Source of the DNA: Deinococcus ruber | Lineage (GTDB): Bacteria; Deinococcota; Deinococci; Deinococcales; Deinococcaceae | Length of the DNA stretch: 64,000 nt | Direction of reading: 5' to 3' | Assembly (NCBI RefSeq): GCF_014648095.1 | Contig: NZ_BMQL01000006.1 | Coordinates: forward strand, 127,464 to 191,463 | Part shown: piece by piece, positions 52,514 to 60,961 of the stretch | How the letters are laid out: every line of letters starts with the position of its first letter | Position numbering within the stretch: the stretch's first letter is position 1 | Position numbers and translations under genes: made by a program | Notes under the pieces: generated by a model | Database searches by the model: none | The model's input: the letters and a program-made list of their open reading frames with translations, nothing else | What the model was told of the DNA's origin: nothing

Positions 52514-55000
52514 ATGGTGATTCCGCGCCCGTATGTGCAGCGCTGGATGGAGGCCAGGAGTCTGAAGTTCACGGCTCCGGTGGTGCTCGAAGACGACGGT
52601 GCTTCAGGCGCGTCTTCCTTTATCGACGTGGCTGCCACGCCGCAGCGCCCGCTGATCTGGCTGGAGGCCGTGGACGGCGATCAGCACGATCCGCTGCTGC
52701 TGGGAAACAAGCTGGCTGAAGCCGTTTCGCGGGCACTGAACGTTCAGCTGTTCGGGTACGGCATGCCCTGGACGTACGGTACCGAAATGTTACGGCGTTC
52801 GGTCCACCGGCTCGGCCCCTGGACCCTGGCGCTGAGTGGGGCCGAGCATGCGCCGCTGCTGGCGCGAACGCTGCTGTCGCTGCACGACGGCCAGAGCATC
52901 ACGCTGCTCCAGACCGGCCAGCCGCTGCCGCAGGACGTGCTGTACCGCAGTGTCACCCGGCTGGGCGCTGAAGAGCTGCGCGTCACACCGCAGGAGCTGC
53001 TGACATGGTTGACACACCGCGCCCACGATCCACAGGCGCTGCTGGATCTGCACGCCCGCTGCCAAGGACAGTTCCGGCCCCTCATGAGCCACCTGGCGCG
53101 GCTGCTGGCTCTGCCGACCCCGGCAGAACCCTCGCCCACAGGCCCGCGCTTCATGCCGGGCGATGGCGTGGAAGTTGACCCGCAGCGCCTGCTGGCTGCC
53201 CTGGTGCATCAGAAGCGCTGGAACGAGGCGCTCGAAATCGCGGTGGCGATCCAGCCAGCCTGCGTACCCACCCTGCTGGTGCATGCTGGCCCGCAGTACC
53301 ACGAGCGCGGCCTGCATCCCAGGCTGTACGAGTTGCTGGGCAGATTGCCCGACGACCTCATCGGCAGCGAAACAGTGCTGCGGTGGCGGTACTCAGCGGC
53401 GCTACGACTCGGTGCCGCCGCGCCACTCCGCCCGGTGATCCAGACCTTTCTGGCCGAACACGAGGCCCCGGAACTCCGGGCGCTGTATGCGGGCACTGCC
53501 CTCACGCTGGAGCACCGCAAGGACGAGATTCGCCGGGCTGCACAGGCCCAGACCACGCCGCTGACGCTGTACTATCACGGCCTCTCGTTAGCAGAGGAAG
53601 CGCCTCAGGAAGCGCTGGCGGTGCTGCGAGACAGCGTGGAGAGCGCTGAACATGTCGGCACGCCTCACGACGTCGTTCGCAATGTCCAGGCGCTGGCGGC
53701 CACCTGTACCCAGGCGGGACAGTACCTTCATGCCCTGCACTGGACCGGTTACGCCCTGCGGCAGTACGACCACAACAGGCTCGGTGACTGGCAGCGCCGC
53801 CTCTCGGCGCTGAACGAATGGGCGTATACCAGTCTGCTGTGCGGGCGGCTCGGGGGCGTTGCCGAAACGCTGGCCGCTGCCGAAGACGAGCTGCGGGCCG
53901 GTGCGCCGCAACTGACCTCGATCTTCACGACCACGCTGGGCGACCACGCGCTGGTCAGAGGCGACGCGCTGGCGGCACTGCGGCATTACGAGCATGCCCG
54001 CCGCAGCCATCCGCGCACCCACCAGGGGTGGAGCAGCACCCAGCTGGTCCGGGCGCTGGTCGAACTGGGGCAGCCGGAACAGGCGCTCGCCCGAGCGGAA
54101 GAGGCCTACTCGCTCACCCAGCACGAGGCGGCGAGTTATGCCCGCTGGTCTACGCTGGCACTGGGAATGGCCCTGGCGTATGTCAGGCCAGCGCAGGCGA
54201 TTGCCCACCTCGAAGCGGCCATGAACGCCTTCGAGCGGCCCCTGAAAGCCGACACCCTGGTGCGGGCCGCCGCGCACCTGGCCTACGCGTATCTGCAACA
54301 GCGGCAGCGCGATCAGGCCGTTGCTGCCCTGGCACGGGTCGAGCCGTATCTTCAGGAACTCGGAGATTCGGGACGGCTGCTGCTGGGCGGCCCTCTGACG
54401 CTGTTTGCCGACGTGTGGAACCTGACCGCGCCCCCGGCGGGCCTGTCGCTTCAGCTGCTGGGGTCTGCCGAGGTGCGCTGGGCCGACCGCACACTGAAGC
54501 TTCAGCGCCGACAGCTGGAAATGCTGGTGCTGATGACTCTGCGCCCGGAGGGATTGGGGGGCGACCGCTTCGTATCGCTGCTGTACCGCGACGAACTGGC
54601 CGCACGCTCCTCACTGAAGGCTGGATTATCGCGCCTCCGCGACCTGATTCCCATCGGTTCGCAGCCCTACCGCCTGCTGACCCCGGTCCGCGCCGATTTC
54701 GTAGAAGTCATGTCACTGCTTCAGGCCGGGCAGGTGGCCGAGGCGGTGCGCCGCTACGCCGGGCCACTTCTGCCCGACTCGGACGCGCCCGGCATCGTGG
54801 AATACCGGGAACTGCTGGACGAGACACTGAAACGTGCCGTCATCGCTCACCGCGATCCGGCCCTTCTGACACACCTCGCCTCGGTTCTCCGCGACGATCT
54901 GGAGATCTGGGAAGCGGCGGCAGACCGCATGACCACCCACGATCCGCAGCGCCCGCTGGCACTGTCCAGAATTCAGCAGCTCCGGCAGGAACTGGCATAA
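52514..55000 (+). CDS. SARP-like regulator with degenerate N-terminal domain and TPR repeats
   Basis: An 828-residue protein related in layout to the one at 48516. The N-terminal 230 residues have the feel of an AAA domain but no Walker A, so it has probably lost ATP binding. TPR-like helices cover about 240-630. The last 185 residues are an OmpR-type winged helix (LQLLGSAEVRWADRTLKLQRRQLEMLVLMTL) and a short BTAD-like remainder. ATG 52514 has GAGG upstream; an in-frame extension to 52394 is not domain-like. It ends at the strong bidirectional terminator before the RiPP cluster and is a candidate regulator of that cluster. Confidence 0.8.
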   Translation: MVIPRPYVQRWMEARSLKFTAPVVLEDDGASGASSFIDVAATPQRPLIWLEAVDGDQHDPLLLGNKLAEAVSRALNVQLFGYGMPWTYGTEMLRRSVHRLGPWTLALSGAEHAPLLARTLLSLHDGQSITLLQTGQPLPQDVLYRSVTRLGAEELRVTPQELLTWLTHRAHDPQALLDLHARCQGQFRPLMSHLARLLALPTPAEPSPTGPRFMPGDGVEVDPQRLLAALVHQKRWNEALEIAVAIQPACVPTLLVHAGPQYHERGLHPRLYELLGRLPDDLIGSETVLRWRYSAALRLGAAAPLRPVIQTFLAEHEAPELRALYAGTALTLEHRKDEIRRAAQAQTTPLTLYYHGLSLAEEAPQEALAVLRDSVESAEHVGTPHDVVRNVQALAATCTQAGQYLHALHWTGYALRQYDHNRLGDWQRRLSALNEWAYTSLLCGRLGGVAETLAAAEDELRAGAPQLTSIFTTTLGDHALVRGDALAALRHYEHARRSHPRTHQGWSSTQLVRALVELGQPEQALARAEEAYSLTQHEAASYARWSTLALGMALAYVRPAQAIAHLEAAMNAFERPLKADTLVRAAAHLAYAYLQQRQRDQAVAALARVEPYLQELGDSGRLLLGGPLTLFADVWNLTAPPAGLSLQLLGSAEVRWADRTLKLQRRQLEMLVLMTLRPEGLGGDRFVSLLYRDELAARSSLKAGLSRLRDLIPIGSQPYRLLTPVRADFVEVMSLLQAGQVAEAVRRYAGPLLPDSDAPGIVEYRELLDETLKRAVIAHRDPALLTHLASVLRDDLEIWEAAADRMTTHDPQRPLALSRIQQLRQELA

Positions 55001-55006
55001 ACAGAG

Positions 55007-55044
55007 CAGCAGGCCCACACGGACTCAACCGTGTGGGCCTGCTG
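55007..55044. terminator. Strong bidirectional terminator
   Basis: AGCAGGCCCACACGG (55008-55022), loop of six, CCGTGTGGGCCTGCT (55029-55043); one more C-G pair extends it to 16 bp. T-containing runs flank it on both strands. It separates the plus-strand regulator from the minus-strand radical SAM operon. Confidence 0.8.
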
Positions 55045-55057
55045 TTTGCCTGTTCTC

Positions 55058-55219
55058 TCAGTGCAGGGGAAGCGGCGGCAGGGGGATCACCACCGTCACG
55101 ACACTTCCATCGAGGTGAACGCCGCCGCCCGGCAGCCCCGCCCCGCCACTCTCGGCACGGGCAGATGAGGCGAACACGACACCGAGCAGAAGCGTGACAT
55201 ACAGCAGGGTCTGTTTCAT
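55058..55219 (-). CDS. Small exported peptide coupled to the radical SAM gene
   Basis: A 53-residue protein with a clear signal peptide (YVTLLLGVVFASSARA, cleavage after about residue 22). The mature part is Gly-rich, then VVTVVIPLPPLPLH. Its ATG overlaps the stop of the radical SAM gene (TCAT on the plus strand). Its place suggests a substrate, chaperone or immunity peptide of the cluster; none of these can be proven. Confidence 0.6.
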   Translation of the reverse strand: MKQTLLYVTLLLGVVFASSARAESGGAGLPGGGVHLDGSVVTVVIPLPPLPLH

Positions 55220-56547
55220 GCGAGCACCTCGAGTTCCTGAAAGCCCTCTACAGGGGCGAGCGTCAGCGGGAGGAATTTCTTGAAGTTGCGTTTCACGTCC
55301 GGGCAGGGCTGCTCCCCGGTGTTCATCTTGTCGAGGGGGCACGCAGCTCCGTGACACGATGGCCGAATGGCGCACGACTGGCAGGTGGTGTCGATCAGGG
55401 CATTGTCCTGCACCCAGGGTAACAATTTTTCGCGGTCGAGCAGCAGGGTGCCGTCGGCATGCAGTTGCCCGACGTGGTTGCGTTCATCGTCCAGGGCGAC
55501 CGTGCACTTCACCACCTGCCCCGACGTGCGAATAGCGAAGGAGTTGCCACGGGCCGCGTAGCACACGCTGCCAAAGGGATTGAGATTGGCGTGCAGCATG
55601 CCCAGACCGCAGCTTTTGGCGTGTTCGTACAGCGGCAGAGCGCGGTCGAAGCCGTCGTCCATGCCGTACACGTTCAGCTGTTCGTCCTGTTCGCCGCCCC
55701 AGCGCCCGACCGGATGGGCGTGCAGTTTGAAGCGCGGATCGTACCCGAACGTCTCTCCGAGCGTGCTGATGAAGGCGGGCGCGTCGTCGTAGTTGTCCGG
55801 GCTGAAGTTGATTCGCAGGGTGCAGGTAAAATCGAGGTTCGAGTCTTTCAGAAACAGCAGGTTGGCCCAGATGGTATCGAAGGTCGGGCCACCGCCCTGA
55901 AGCATCCGGGTGCGGTCATGGACGGCTGCCGGGCCGTCCAGCGTGATCTGGAAGTCGCGCAGCCCGTTCTCGATCAGGGCGGGTGCCAGCTCGGGGGTCA
56001 GGTAATACCCGTTGGTGGTGGCGTGCGCCATGTACTTGAAGCCGTGTTCCTGACTGACAGCGGTGAAGTGTTCCGACAGTTCCTGCACAACTTCGTGGGC
56101 GTACAGCGGTTCGCCGCCAAACCACGAGATCGACAACAATTTCAGCCCCGGCCCCCGCTGGCTTACCAGCCGCTTGACGCCCTCGCGCACTTCCGGGCGC
56201 ATGCTGCCGTGCTTGAACTTCTCGTAGCAGTAGGTGCAGCGGAAGTTGCACTGCTCGGTCGAAAACAGAATCAGGTGCAGTACGTCGTCGCGGAAGAAGG
56301 CCGACATCTGATGCCGGGTCGCCCGGGCGATCTCGTCGATGTCGTTCGGCACCAGATGTCCGTCTTTCAGCAGCAGGGCCGCCAGCGGATCGCTCAGGTC
56401 TGGCTGACTGCGCCGCAGCAACTCCAGCGCACGCGACGGGTACAGACCGCCGCTGCCCGTGAAGGTGTTCTGGAGATAGACTCCGTCTTCCTGGCGGGCC
56501 TGAAGCGTGTAGCGGGAACGCTTGAGCGGTGCTTCTGACGCGGTCAT
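55216..56547 (-). CDS. Radical SAM/SPASM peptide maturase
   Basis: A 443-residue radical SAM enzyme. The [4Fe-4S] motif CNFRCTYC gives Cys100, Cys104 and Cys107. The SISWFGGEP glycine motif follows at about 150. The C-terminus has a Cys-rich SPASM region (VCYAARG, VVKCTVALDD, CQSCAIRPSCHGAACP and QPCPDVKR), which binds auxiliary clusters. Residues 20-75 hold a helical N-terminal segment like the RiPP-recognition part of such enzymes. It should install a cross-link or other radical change in a peptide. GGAGG precedes ATG 56547; both ends overlap neighbours by 4 bases. Confidence 0.9.
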   Translation of the reverse strand: MTASEAPLKRSRYTLQARQEDGVYLQNTFTGSGGLYPSRALELLRRSQPDLSDPLAALLLKDGHLVPNDIDEIARATRHQMSAFFRDDVLHLILFSTEQCNFRCTYCYEKFKHGSMRPEVREGVKRLVSQRGPGLKLLSISWFGGEPLYAHEVVQELSEHFTAVSQEHGFKYMAHATTNGYYLTPELAPALIENGLRDFQITLDGPAAVHDRTRMLQGGGPTFDTIWANLLFLKDSNLDFTCTLRINFSPDNYDDAPAFISTLGETFGYDPRFKLHAHPVGRWGGEQDEQLNVYGMDDGFDRALPLYEHAKSCGLGMLHANLNPFGSVCYAARGNSFAIRTSGQVVKCTVALDDERNHVGQLHADGTLLLDREKLLPWVQDNALIDTTCQSCAIRPSCHGAACPLDKMNTGEQPCPDVKRNFKKFLPLTLAPVEGFQELEVLA

Positions 56548-57500
56548 AGGTAGCCTCCTGGTTGAGCGGGAATACGTGCCGGTGGAACCGACACCTTCAG
56601 CATGGCGTCGGCAATCAGGGTGTACGAGTCGATCCGGGCCTGTGCGCCGTGCAGCACGCTCAGCAGCAGCAGTTCGTCGGCGTCGTAGCGCCGTGCGAGG
56701 GCCGTCAGCGCCGCCCGCACCGTTGCCGGATCGCCCACCACCAGCCGTGGATACAGGTCCAGAGCGTTGCCGCCCAACGGGGGGAGATGGTCGGGGGGCG
56801 GCACCGGTGCTCCGTGCGGCGCGGTGCCCTGGGCCGAGAAATACGCCCCGTGACTGGCCGCGAGATGAAGGGCGAGAGGCATACTTTCGGCGCAGACCAC
56901 CGCCACCGCCAGCGAGACGGCTGGCCGGGCATGGCGAAGCGCACTGAACTCGCGGCGATACTGCGTGAGTGGGGCCGGGTCGCCCACGACATTGCCCGAC
57001 CCGTAATACCATCCCAGCCGGGCGGCGGTCTGGGCGCTGCGCGAACTGCTGCCCAGCACCCAGGCATCCACCTGCGTACCGAGCGTGTGCAGGGCGTCTT
57101 GAAGCGCGTCGATGCGGCCCTCTATGGGGCCGCCCCCCAGCCGGGCCGCCACATCGTCAGACGCGCCGTGTCCACTGGCGACACCCAGATCGATGCGGCC
57201 CGGATACAGCGAGCCGAGCATCCCGAACGTCTCGGCCACATGCCACGGCGCATGATGACGCAGCACCACCCCGCCGGAGCCGACCCGGATACGCTGCGTA
57301 TGAGCAGCGACGCTGGCGACCAGCACGGCGGGAGCTGGACACGCCGCCGCGTCCTGAATGTGGTGCTCGGCGTACCAGATCCGGTGGTAGCCGAGCTGGT
57401 CGGCGCACTGTGCAAGGCGAACGGCAGCGTGAAGAGCCTGGTCGGGACGCTGCCCGGCCATTATCGGAACTGGATCCAGAATGCTGAGCTGCACCGTCAT
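56544..57500 (-). CDS. LLM-class flavin-dependent oxidoreductase (luciferase-like)
   Basis: A 318-residue LLM-class monooxygenase. HRIWYAEHHIQDAAACPAPAVLVASVAAHTQRIRVGSGG is the family N-terminus, VAETFGMLGSLYPGRIDLGVASG the barrel core, and WVLGSSSRSAQTAARLG a further motif. These enzymes use FMNH2 and oxygen. In this operon it may oxidise the same peptide as the radical SAM enzyme. ATG 57500 is the in-frame start, but it lacks a ribosome site; a 17-bp duplication has placed another copy of the start, with the good site GGAGG, out of frame upstream. Translation probably depends on reinitiation. Confidence 0.87.
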   Translation of the reverse strand: MTVQLSILDPVPIMAGQRPDQALHAAVRLAQCADQLGYHRIWYAEHHIQDAAACPAPAVLVASVAAHTQRIRVGSGGVVLRHHAPWHVAETFGMLGSLYPGRIDLGVASGHGASDDVAARLGGGPIEGRIDALQDALHTLGTQVDAWVLGSSSRSAQTAARLGWYYGSGNVVGDPAPLTQYRREFSALRHARPAVSLAVAVVCAESMPLALHLAASHGAYFSAQGTAPHGAPVPPPDHLPPLGGNALDLYPRLVVGDPATVRAALTALARRYDADELLLLSVLHGAQARIDSYTLIADAMLKVSVPPARIPAQPGGYL

Positions 57501-57517
57501 CTGAGCTGCACCGTCAT
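57484..57517. repeat. 17-bp tandem duplication across the LLM start codon
   Basis: CTGAGCTGCACCGTCAT occurs twice head to tail (57484-57500, 57501-57517). Each copy carries the start ATG on the minus strand. As 17 is not a multiple of three, the two starts are in different frames. Confidence 0.9.
57497..57517 (-). CDS. Six-residue leader ORF (MTVQLR) ending at the LLM start
   Basis: ATG 57517 lies six bases after GGAGG and reads six codons to a TGA at 57499-57497 that overlaps the LLM ATG (ATGA). It is the natural original start of the gene with the duplication inserted, now a leader peptide that may drive reinitiation. Confidence 0.5.
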   Translation of the reverse strand: MTVQLR

Positions 57518-57635
57518 CCTTGTCCTCCTGGCCCTCAGAAGACCAGGGAAAGGGTTGCCAGGGGGTTGCCGGAAGGGACGTAACCCGGCGGTAACCCTGG
57601 GCCTGCTGAACTGTGTGCCAGGAGGTGATGCACGA

Positions 57636-57812
57636 ATGAGTCAAGCGCCCAACCGGTCCAGAGAACAGCCGGCTTCCTCTGAAGGAACACCGAGCGAAAC
57701 ACCGCCTTCGGAAAAGATCGTTGAGGTTCCGCTGATCCCGCCTGACGTGGGAATCATCGAGCCTGGCCTTGATGAAGAAGGAATCATCATCGACATCATG
57801 TGTAGAGGCTGA
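57636..57812 (+). CDS. Candidate RiPP precursor peptide 1
   Basis: A 58-residue peptide with a polar N-terminus (Ser/Glu/Pro-rich) and a hydrophobic/acidic second half ending in IIIDIMCRG; one Cys at residue 56. GGAGGTGAT precedes ATG 57636. Size, position before a second small peptide and a LanB-type dehydratase, and divergence from a radical SAM operon suggest a precursor. No known RiPP family motif is seen. It could be the substrate of the radical SAM/LLM pair, of the dehydratase, or of both. Confidence 0.65.
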   Translation: MSQAPNRSREQPASSEGTPSETPPSEKIVEVPLIPPDVGIIEPGLDEEGIIIDIMCRG

Positions 57813-57873
57813 AGTTCAGGCAGGCCGCATCCCATTCCCGCAGCACTTCCCCATATTCCACGAGGTGATCATC

Positions 57874-58059
57874 ATGGCAGACGAAAGCAAGAAGGCGAAA
57901 CTCGACCTGAAGTCGCTCGAACTCACCCCTGACGGCAAGGTGGTCATCGACGATCCCGAGCTGTTCACTGCCCTGAGCGACCTGAAGGCCAAAGGCGAGG
58001 TCGAGGAAGAGGGCATGACCGATATCAACATCTACAGGTGTGGTTCAGCCGCGCTGTAA
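57874..58059 (+). CDS. Candidate RiPP precursor peptide 2
   Basis: A 61-residue peptide. The leader is acidic and helical (LDLKSLELTPDGKVVIDDPE, then FTALSDLK), as in many LanB-type precursors. After an EVEEEGM hinge the putative core is TDINIYRCGSAAL, with Thr, Ser and one Cys. GAGGTGAT precedes ATG 57874. The Ser and Thr could be dehydrated by the enzymes downstream and the Cys added to them. The C-terminus resembles precursor 1 around (D/N)I-x-C-x-G. Confidence 0.7.
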   Translation: MADESKKAKLDLKSLELTPDGKVVIDDPELFTALSDLKAKGEVEEEGMTDINIYRCGSAAL

Positions 58060-58073
58060 ATCAACACGCACCT

Positions 58074-58113
58074 GCAAACAGGCCTCAAGGATCGTTCCCT
58101 GGGGCCTGTTTGC
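58074..58113 (+). terminator. Hairpin between precursor peptides and biosynthetic enzymes
   Basis: GCAAACAGGCC (58074-58084) pairs perfectly with GGCCTGTTTGC (58103-58113), and the stem continues inward with one mismatch. A weak T-containing run follows. It lies 15 bases after precursor 2 and 28 bases before the dehydratase GTG. It probably acts as a partial terminator that keeps precursor mRNA in excess. Confidence 0.65.
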
Positions 58114-58141
58114 TGATCTTCCTTCTGTCTCTGGAGGTTCC

Positions 58142-60217
58142 GTGGCGCTCAAGCTCCTCCGTCTCCCCTCTCCCTGCCCGTTTGACGGTGCGCTGCCACC
58201 GCTGAGGGTCGATCCAGACTTTCTGTACCGTATTCCGCTGGCTGCGGCGCAGGTATTCACGGCGCTGCGCGGCACCCAGACGCTCTCTGAGACCGAAGAC
58301 GTGCTGGACAGCTGGCCATTGGCCGGTCAGGCTCTCCTGGTCGCGTCGCCCACGCTGGAGCGCGAACGGCGGCGCGGCACGCTCAGGCCCAAAGCCGAAC
58401 GCCAGATGCAGCGCAGTCTGCACCGCTATCTCATCCGGGCCAGCACCCGCAGCCTTCCTTTCGGCCTGTTTGCCGCCATCGGAAGCGCCACGTGTGCGCC
58501 AGTGGCATCCCAGCGCGTATCGCCAACCCTGGACGTGGCGATCAGTGCGCTGTCAGGCGCTGTTCAGCAGGCCCGCCCTGCTGTCGAGGCGGCGCTGCCA
58601 CCGGACCTCCGCTGTTACCTCAATCCCACCGCGCAGTGGAAGAACGGCACACTGTCTTGGGAGGCCCTGACTGCTCCTGCCGAACGCTGCTGTCCATGCT
58701 CTCCCGCACTGCACAGCGTCTTGCAGGCATGCCGCGAACCGGTCGAACTGGCCGAGTTGCTGGAGCAACTGAATCCCTCGCTGATCCGCGCCCTCCTGAG
58801 CACTGACGTTCTGCTCAGCGAGTTTCAGCCATTGCTCACGGTCAGCCTGGAACACTCGGCCCGGCTCAACCGATTCTCGCAGCAAATTCTCGGCTCGGAC
58901 GTGACTCAGGCAGCGCTTCGGCAGGCATACTCGCAGGCAGGCGCGGCGCAGCAGCTCGAACTGCTGCGCTCAGCTCTCACGCCTGCTACCGTGCCCGACG
59001 GAATGGTGCAGCGGACGCTGGCACTGGACGCCGTGCTGAGCGGCTGCGTTGCCGTGCCACCAGATGTCAGCGCCACGGTGCTGGAAGGCGTGCTGGCTTT
59101 GCGTGCAAGTCCGGTTCCTCAGCACCCCGACACCGCGCTGAATGACTTTCAGAACGCCTGGGGCGACCGTTTCGGAGAGGACTTCGGGCCGTTCGGAAGC
59201 GCACTGGCCCTGTGGCAGCAGGCAGAAGAGCGTGCAGCGTACCGGGAGCGGCAGCCGCACGCCGCCTCTGTGGATGAGCGCTGGACGGCCCTGCTGGACG
59301 AAACCACAGGCCCTTCCCTGTGCCTGACCGACGACCTGCTGACCAGCCTTTCGAATGCTGTCCTCAGCTGGCCGGACGAGTTCGATGTGCTGGGCTGGCT
59401 GCTGGCTGCCGATCTGCACGCACTCAGGCAGGGAGAGTACAGCGTGGCGCTGCTGGGGGGAAGCACGCCAGCAGCGGGACAGACGAGCGCGCGTAGCCGG
59501 GCCAGTCATCCGGTGTTGCCGGGTCCGGCGCAGCACGCGCGGCCTGGGCACATTCTGACCGCCCTGTGTCTTCAGCACGCTGCCGCCGCCGCCAACGACA
59601 CGGCCCGCTGCTGGCCGGGCACATCCCTCGAACTGCATGTGCCGGGTCATCCGTCGGTGCCCCGCTCCCGCAGAGTGGACGTGTCCCGGCTTCAGATTCG
59701 CTGCCGGGCAGGCCAGACAGAAGTATGGTGCGGCGAACGCGGACAGTGCCTGCACCTGCATCTACCTACACTCACACGGGCAGACCAGCTGGGGCCGACC
59801 GCCCGGTTCCTCGTCCAGATCGCCCTTCAGCGGCGTCAGCCACCTCGCTGGCAGTGGGGGGAGTGTTCAGGGCGGCCTGTCCTTCCCAGGGTGACGCGGG
59901 GCCGCTGCGTGCTCAGCGCGGCCAGATGGCGCTTTCCGGACGCGTGGCGCACGGCGGGCGACCTCAGCGATCAGCAGTTGCAGCGCTGGTTGGACAGTGT
60001 GCAGCTGCCCGACCTGATACAGATTGGCCAAAATGACCGTCAGCTCACGCTGGATCTCGGGCATCCAGTCCACCGTGACCTGCTGCGGGCCGAGTGGCGC
60101 AGCGGAGCTGCCAGCCTGCGTGAAGCGCTCGCCACACCCGATCAGGCCTGGTTCGAGGGGGACGGCGGCCAGCGACACCTCTTTGAAGGTGTGTGGACGG
60201 TCCGCCGTGGAGCCTGA
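58142..60217 (+). CDS. LanB-type lantibiotic dehydratase, glutamylation part
   Basis: A 691-residue LanB N-terminal-domain protein. Its YLIRASTRSLPFGLFAAIGSAT near residue 100 corresponds to the hallmark R-x-(S/T)-x-R-x-x-PFGLFAG of the family. It should use glutamyl-tRNA to activate Ser or Thr of a precursor. It is shorter than usual (about 800 for the glutamylation part). The elimination domain is the separate next protein, as in thiopeptide systems. GTG 58142 follows GGAGG at five bases; an ATG-like frame to 58040 overlaps precursor 2 and is rejected. Confidence 0.85.
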   Translation: MALKLLRLPSPCPFDGALPPLRVDPDFLYRIPLAAAQVFTALRGTQTLSETEDVLDSWPLAGQALLVASPTLERERRRGTLRPKAERQMQRSLHRYLIRASTRSLPFGLFAAIGSATCAPVASQRVSPTLDVAISALSGAVQQARPAVEAALPPDLRCYLNPTAQWKNGTLSWEALTAPAERCCPCSPALHSVLQACREPVELAELLEQLNPSLIRALLSTDVLLSEFQPLLTVSLEHSARLNRFSQQILGSDVTQAALRQAYSQAGAAQQLELLRSALTPATVPDGMVQRTLALDAVLSGCVAVPPDVSATVLEGVLALRASPVPQHPDTALNDFQNAWGDRFGEDFGPFGSALALWQQAEERAAYRERQPHAASVDERWTALLDETTGPSLCLTDDLLTSLSNAVLSWPDEFDVLGWLLAADLHALRQGEYSVALLGGSTPAAGQTSARSRASHPVLPGPAQHARPGHILTALCLQHAAAAANDTARCWPGTSLELHVPGHPSVPRSRRVDVSRLQIRCRAGQTEVWCGERGQCLHLHLPTLTRADQLGPTARFLVQIALQRRQPPRWQWGECSGRPVLPRVTRGRCVLSAARWRFPDAWRTAGDLSDQQLQRWLDSVQLPDLIQIGQNDRQLTLDLGHPVHRDLLRAEWRSGAASLREALATPDQAWFEGDGGQRHLFEGVWTVRRGA

Positions 60218-60959
60218 CGGTGCGCTGTGGCTGGCACTCCACCTGCGCTGGCCGCATCCCCGGCCCACCCACCGGGCGCAGGCAGACGCGATCCGGGCCG
60301 TGCTCGACCACCGTGCGCCGGACATCTGGCACTGGCACCATCTGTGGCACGCGGACGGCGGGTTGCATCTCCGGCTCCGGCTGTGCTGCCGCAGCGCTGC
60401 CGGGCTGGAGCGGACGTGGGAAGCGTTGCAGGCCGCCGCACCACACATCGAGCGGGTCGCGTACCGACCAGACACCTGGAAGTTCAGCGGACCGCGCTGG
60501 ATGCCGCTGTTTGAACAGCTGTTTCATTACAGCAGCGAGCGGGCGTTCGACGTGCTCGCCAGCGAGCGGCATCCGGCACTGTGCAGCGCGGTGCTGGACG
60601 TGGCGCAGCTGTTCTTCGGCCTGTGTCCCAGCGTCCAGGAACGCACAGAGGGGCTACACGCACTGACGATCTACGGAACAGCTCGTCTGCTGCCGCGTGC
60701 TCAGGAAGCCCAGCGCACCGTCTACGCTCTCACAAACGCCGTCCGGAACCGTGGTGGCGATGTGCTGGCGCTCCCGCCCGGCCTACCCGCTGCGCTGGCG
60801 CGAATGCCCGCCCCCAACCGCCTGGGCGCGACCCTGCAGGTGATGCATCTGCATACCAATCGCCTGGGTCTCAGCCTCGACGAGGAGGCCCTGGTATACC
60901 TCGCCGCGACCCGCCTGGACGGACAACCCGCCCACAACCCTCACTTTGGGAGGCTGTAG
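60207..60959 (+). CDS. SpaB_C-type (thiopeptide-type) glutamate-elimination protein
   Basis: A 250-residue protein of the SpaB C-terminal/thiopeptide-type biosynthesis family: WLALHLRWPHPRPTHRAQADAIRAVL, then WHWHHLWHADGGLHLRLRL, YRPDTWKFSGP, and a C-terminal LGATLQVMHLHTNRLGL, which is the conserved end of this family. It would remove glutamate from the activated residue to make dehydroalanine or dehydrobutyrine. GTG 60207 overlaps the dehydratase gene by 11 bases; the frame extends further upstream but is a shadow there. Confidence 0.85.
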   Translation: MEPDGALWLALHLRWPHPRPTHRAQADAIRAVLDHRAPDIWHWHHLWHADGGLHLRLRLCCRSAAGLERTWEALQAAAPHIERVAYRPDTWKFSGPRWMPLFEQLFHYSSERAFDVLASERHPALCSAVLDVAQLFFGLCPSVQERTEGLHALTIYGTARLLPRAQEAQRTVYALTNAVRNRGGDVLALPPGLPAALARMPAPNRLGATLQVMHLHTNRLGLSLDEEALVYLAATRLDGQPAHNPHFGRL

Positions 60960-60961
60960 CT

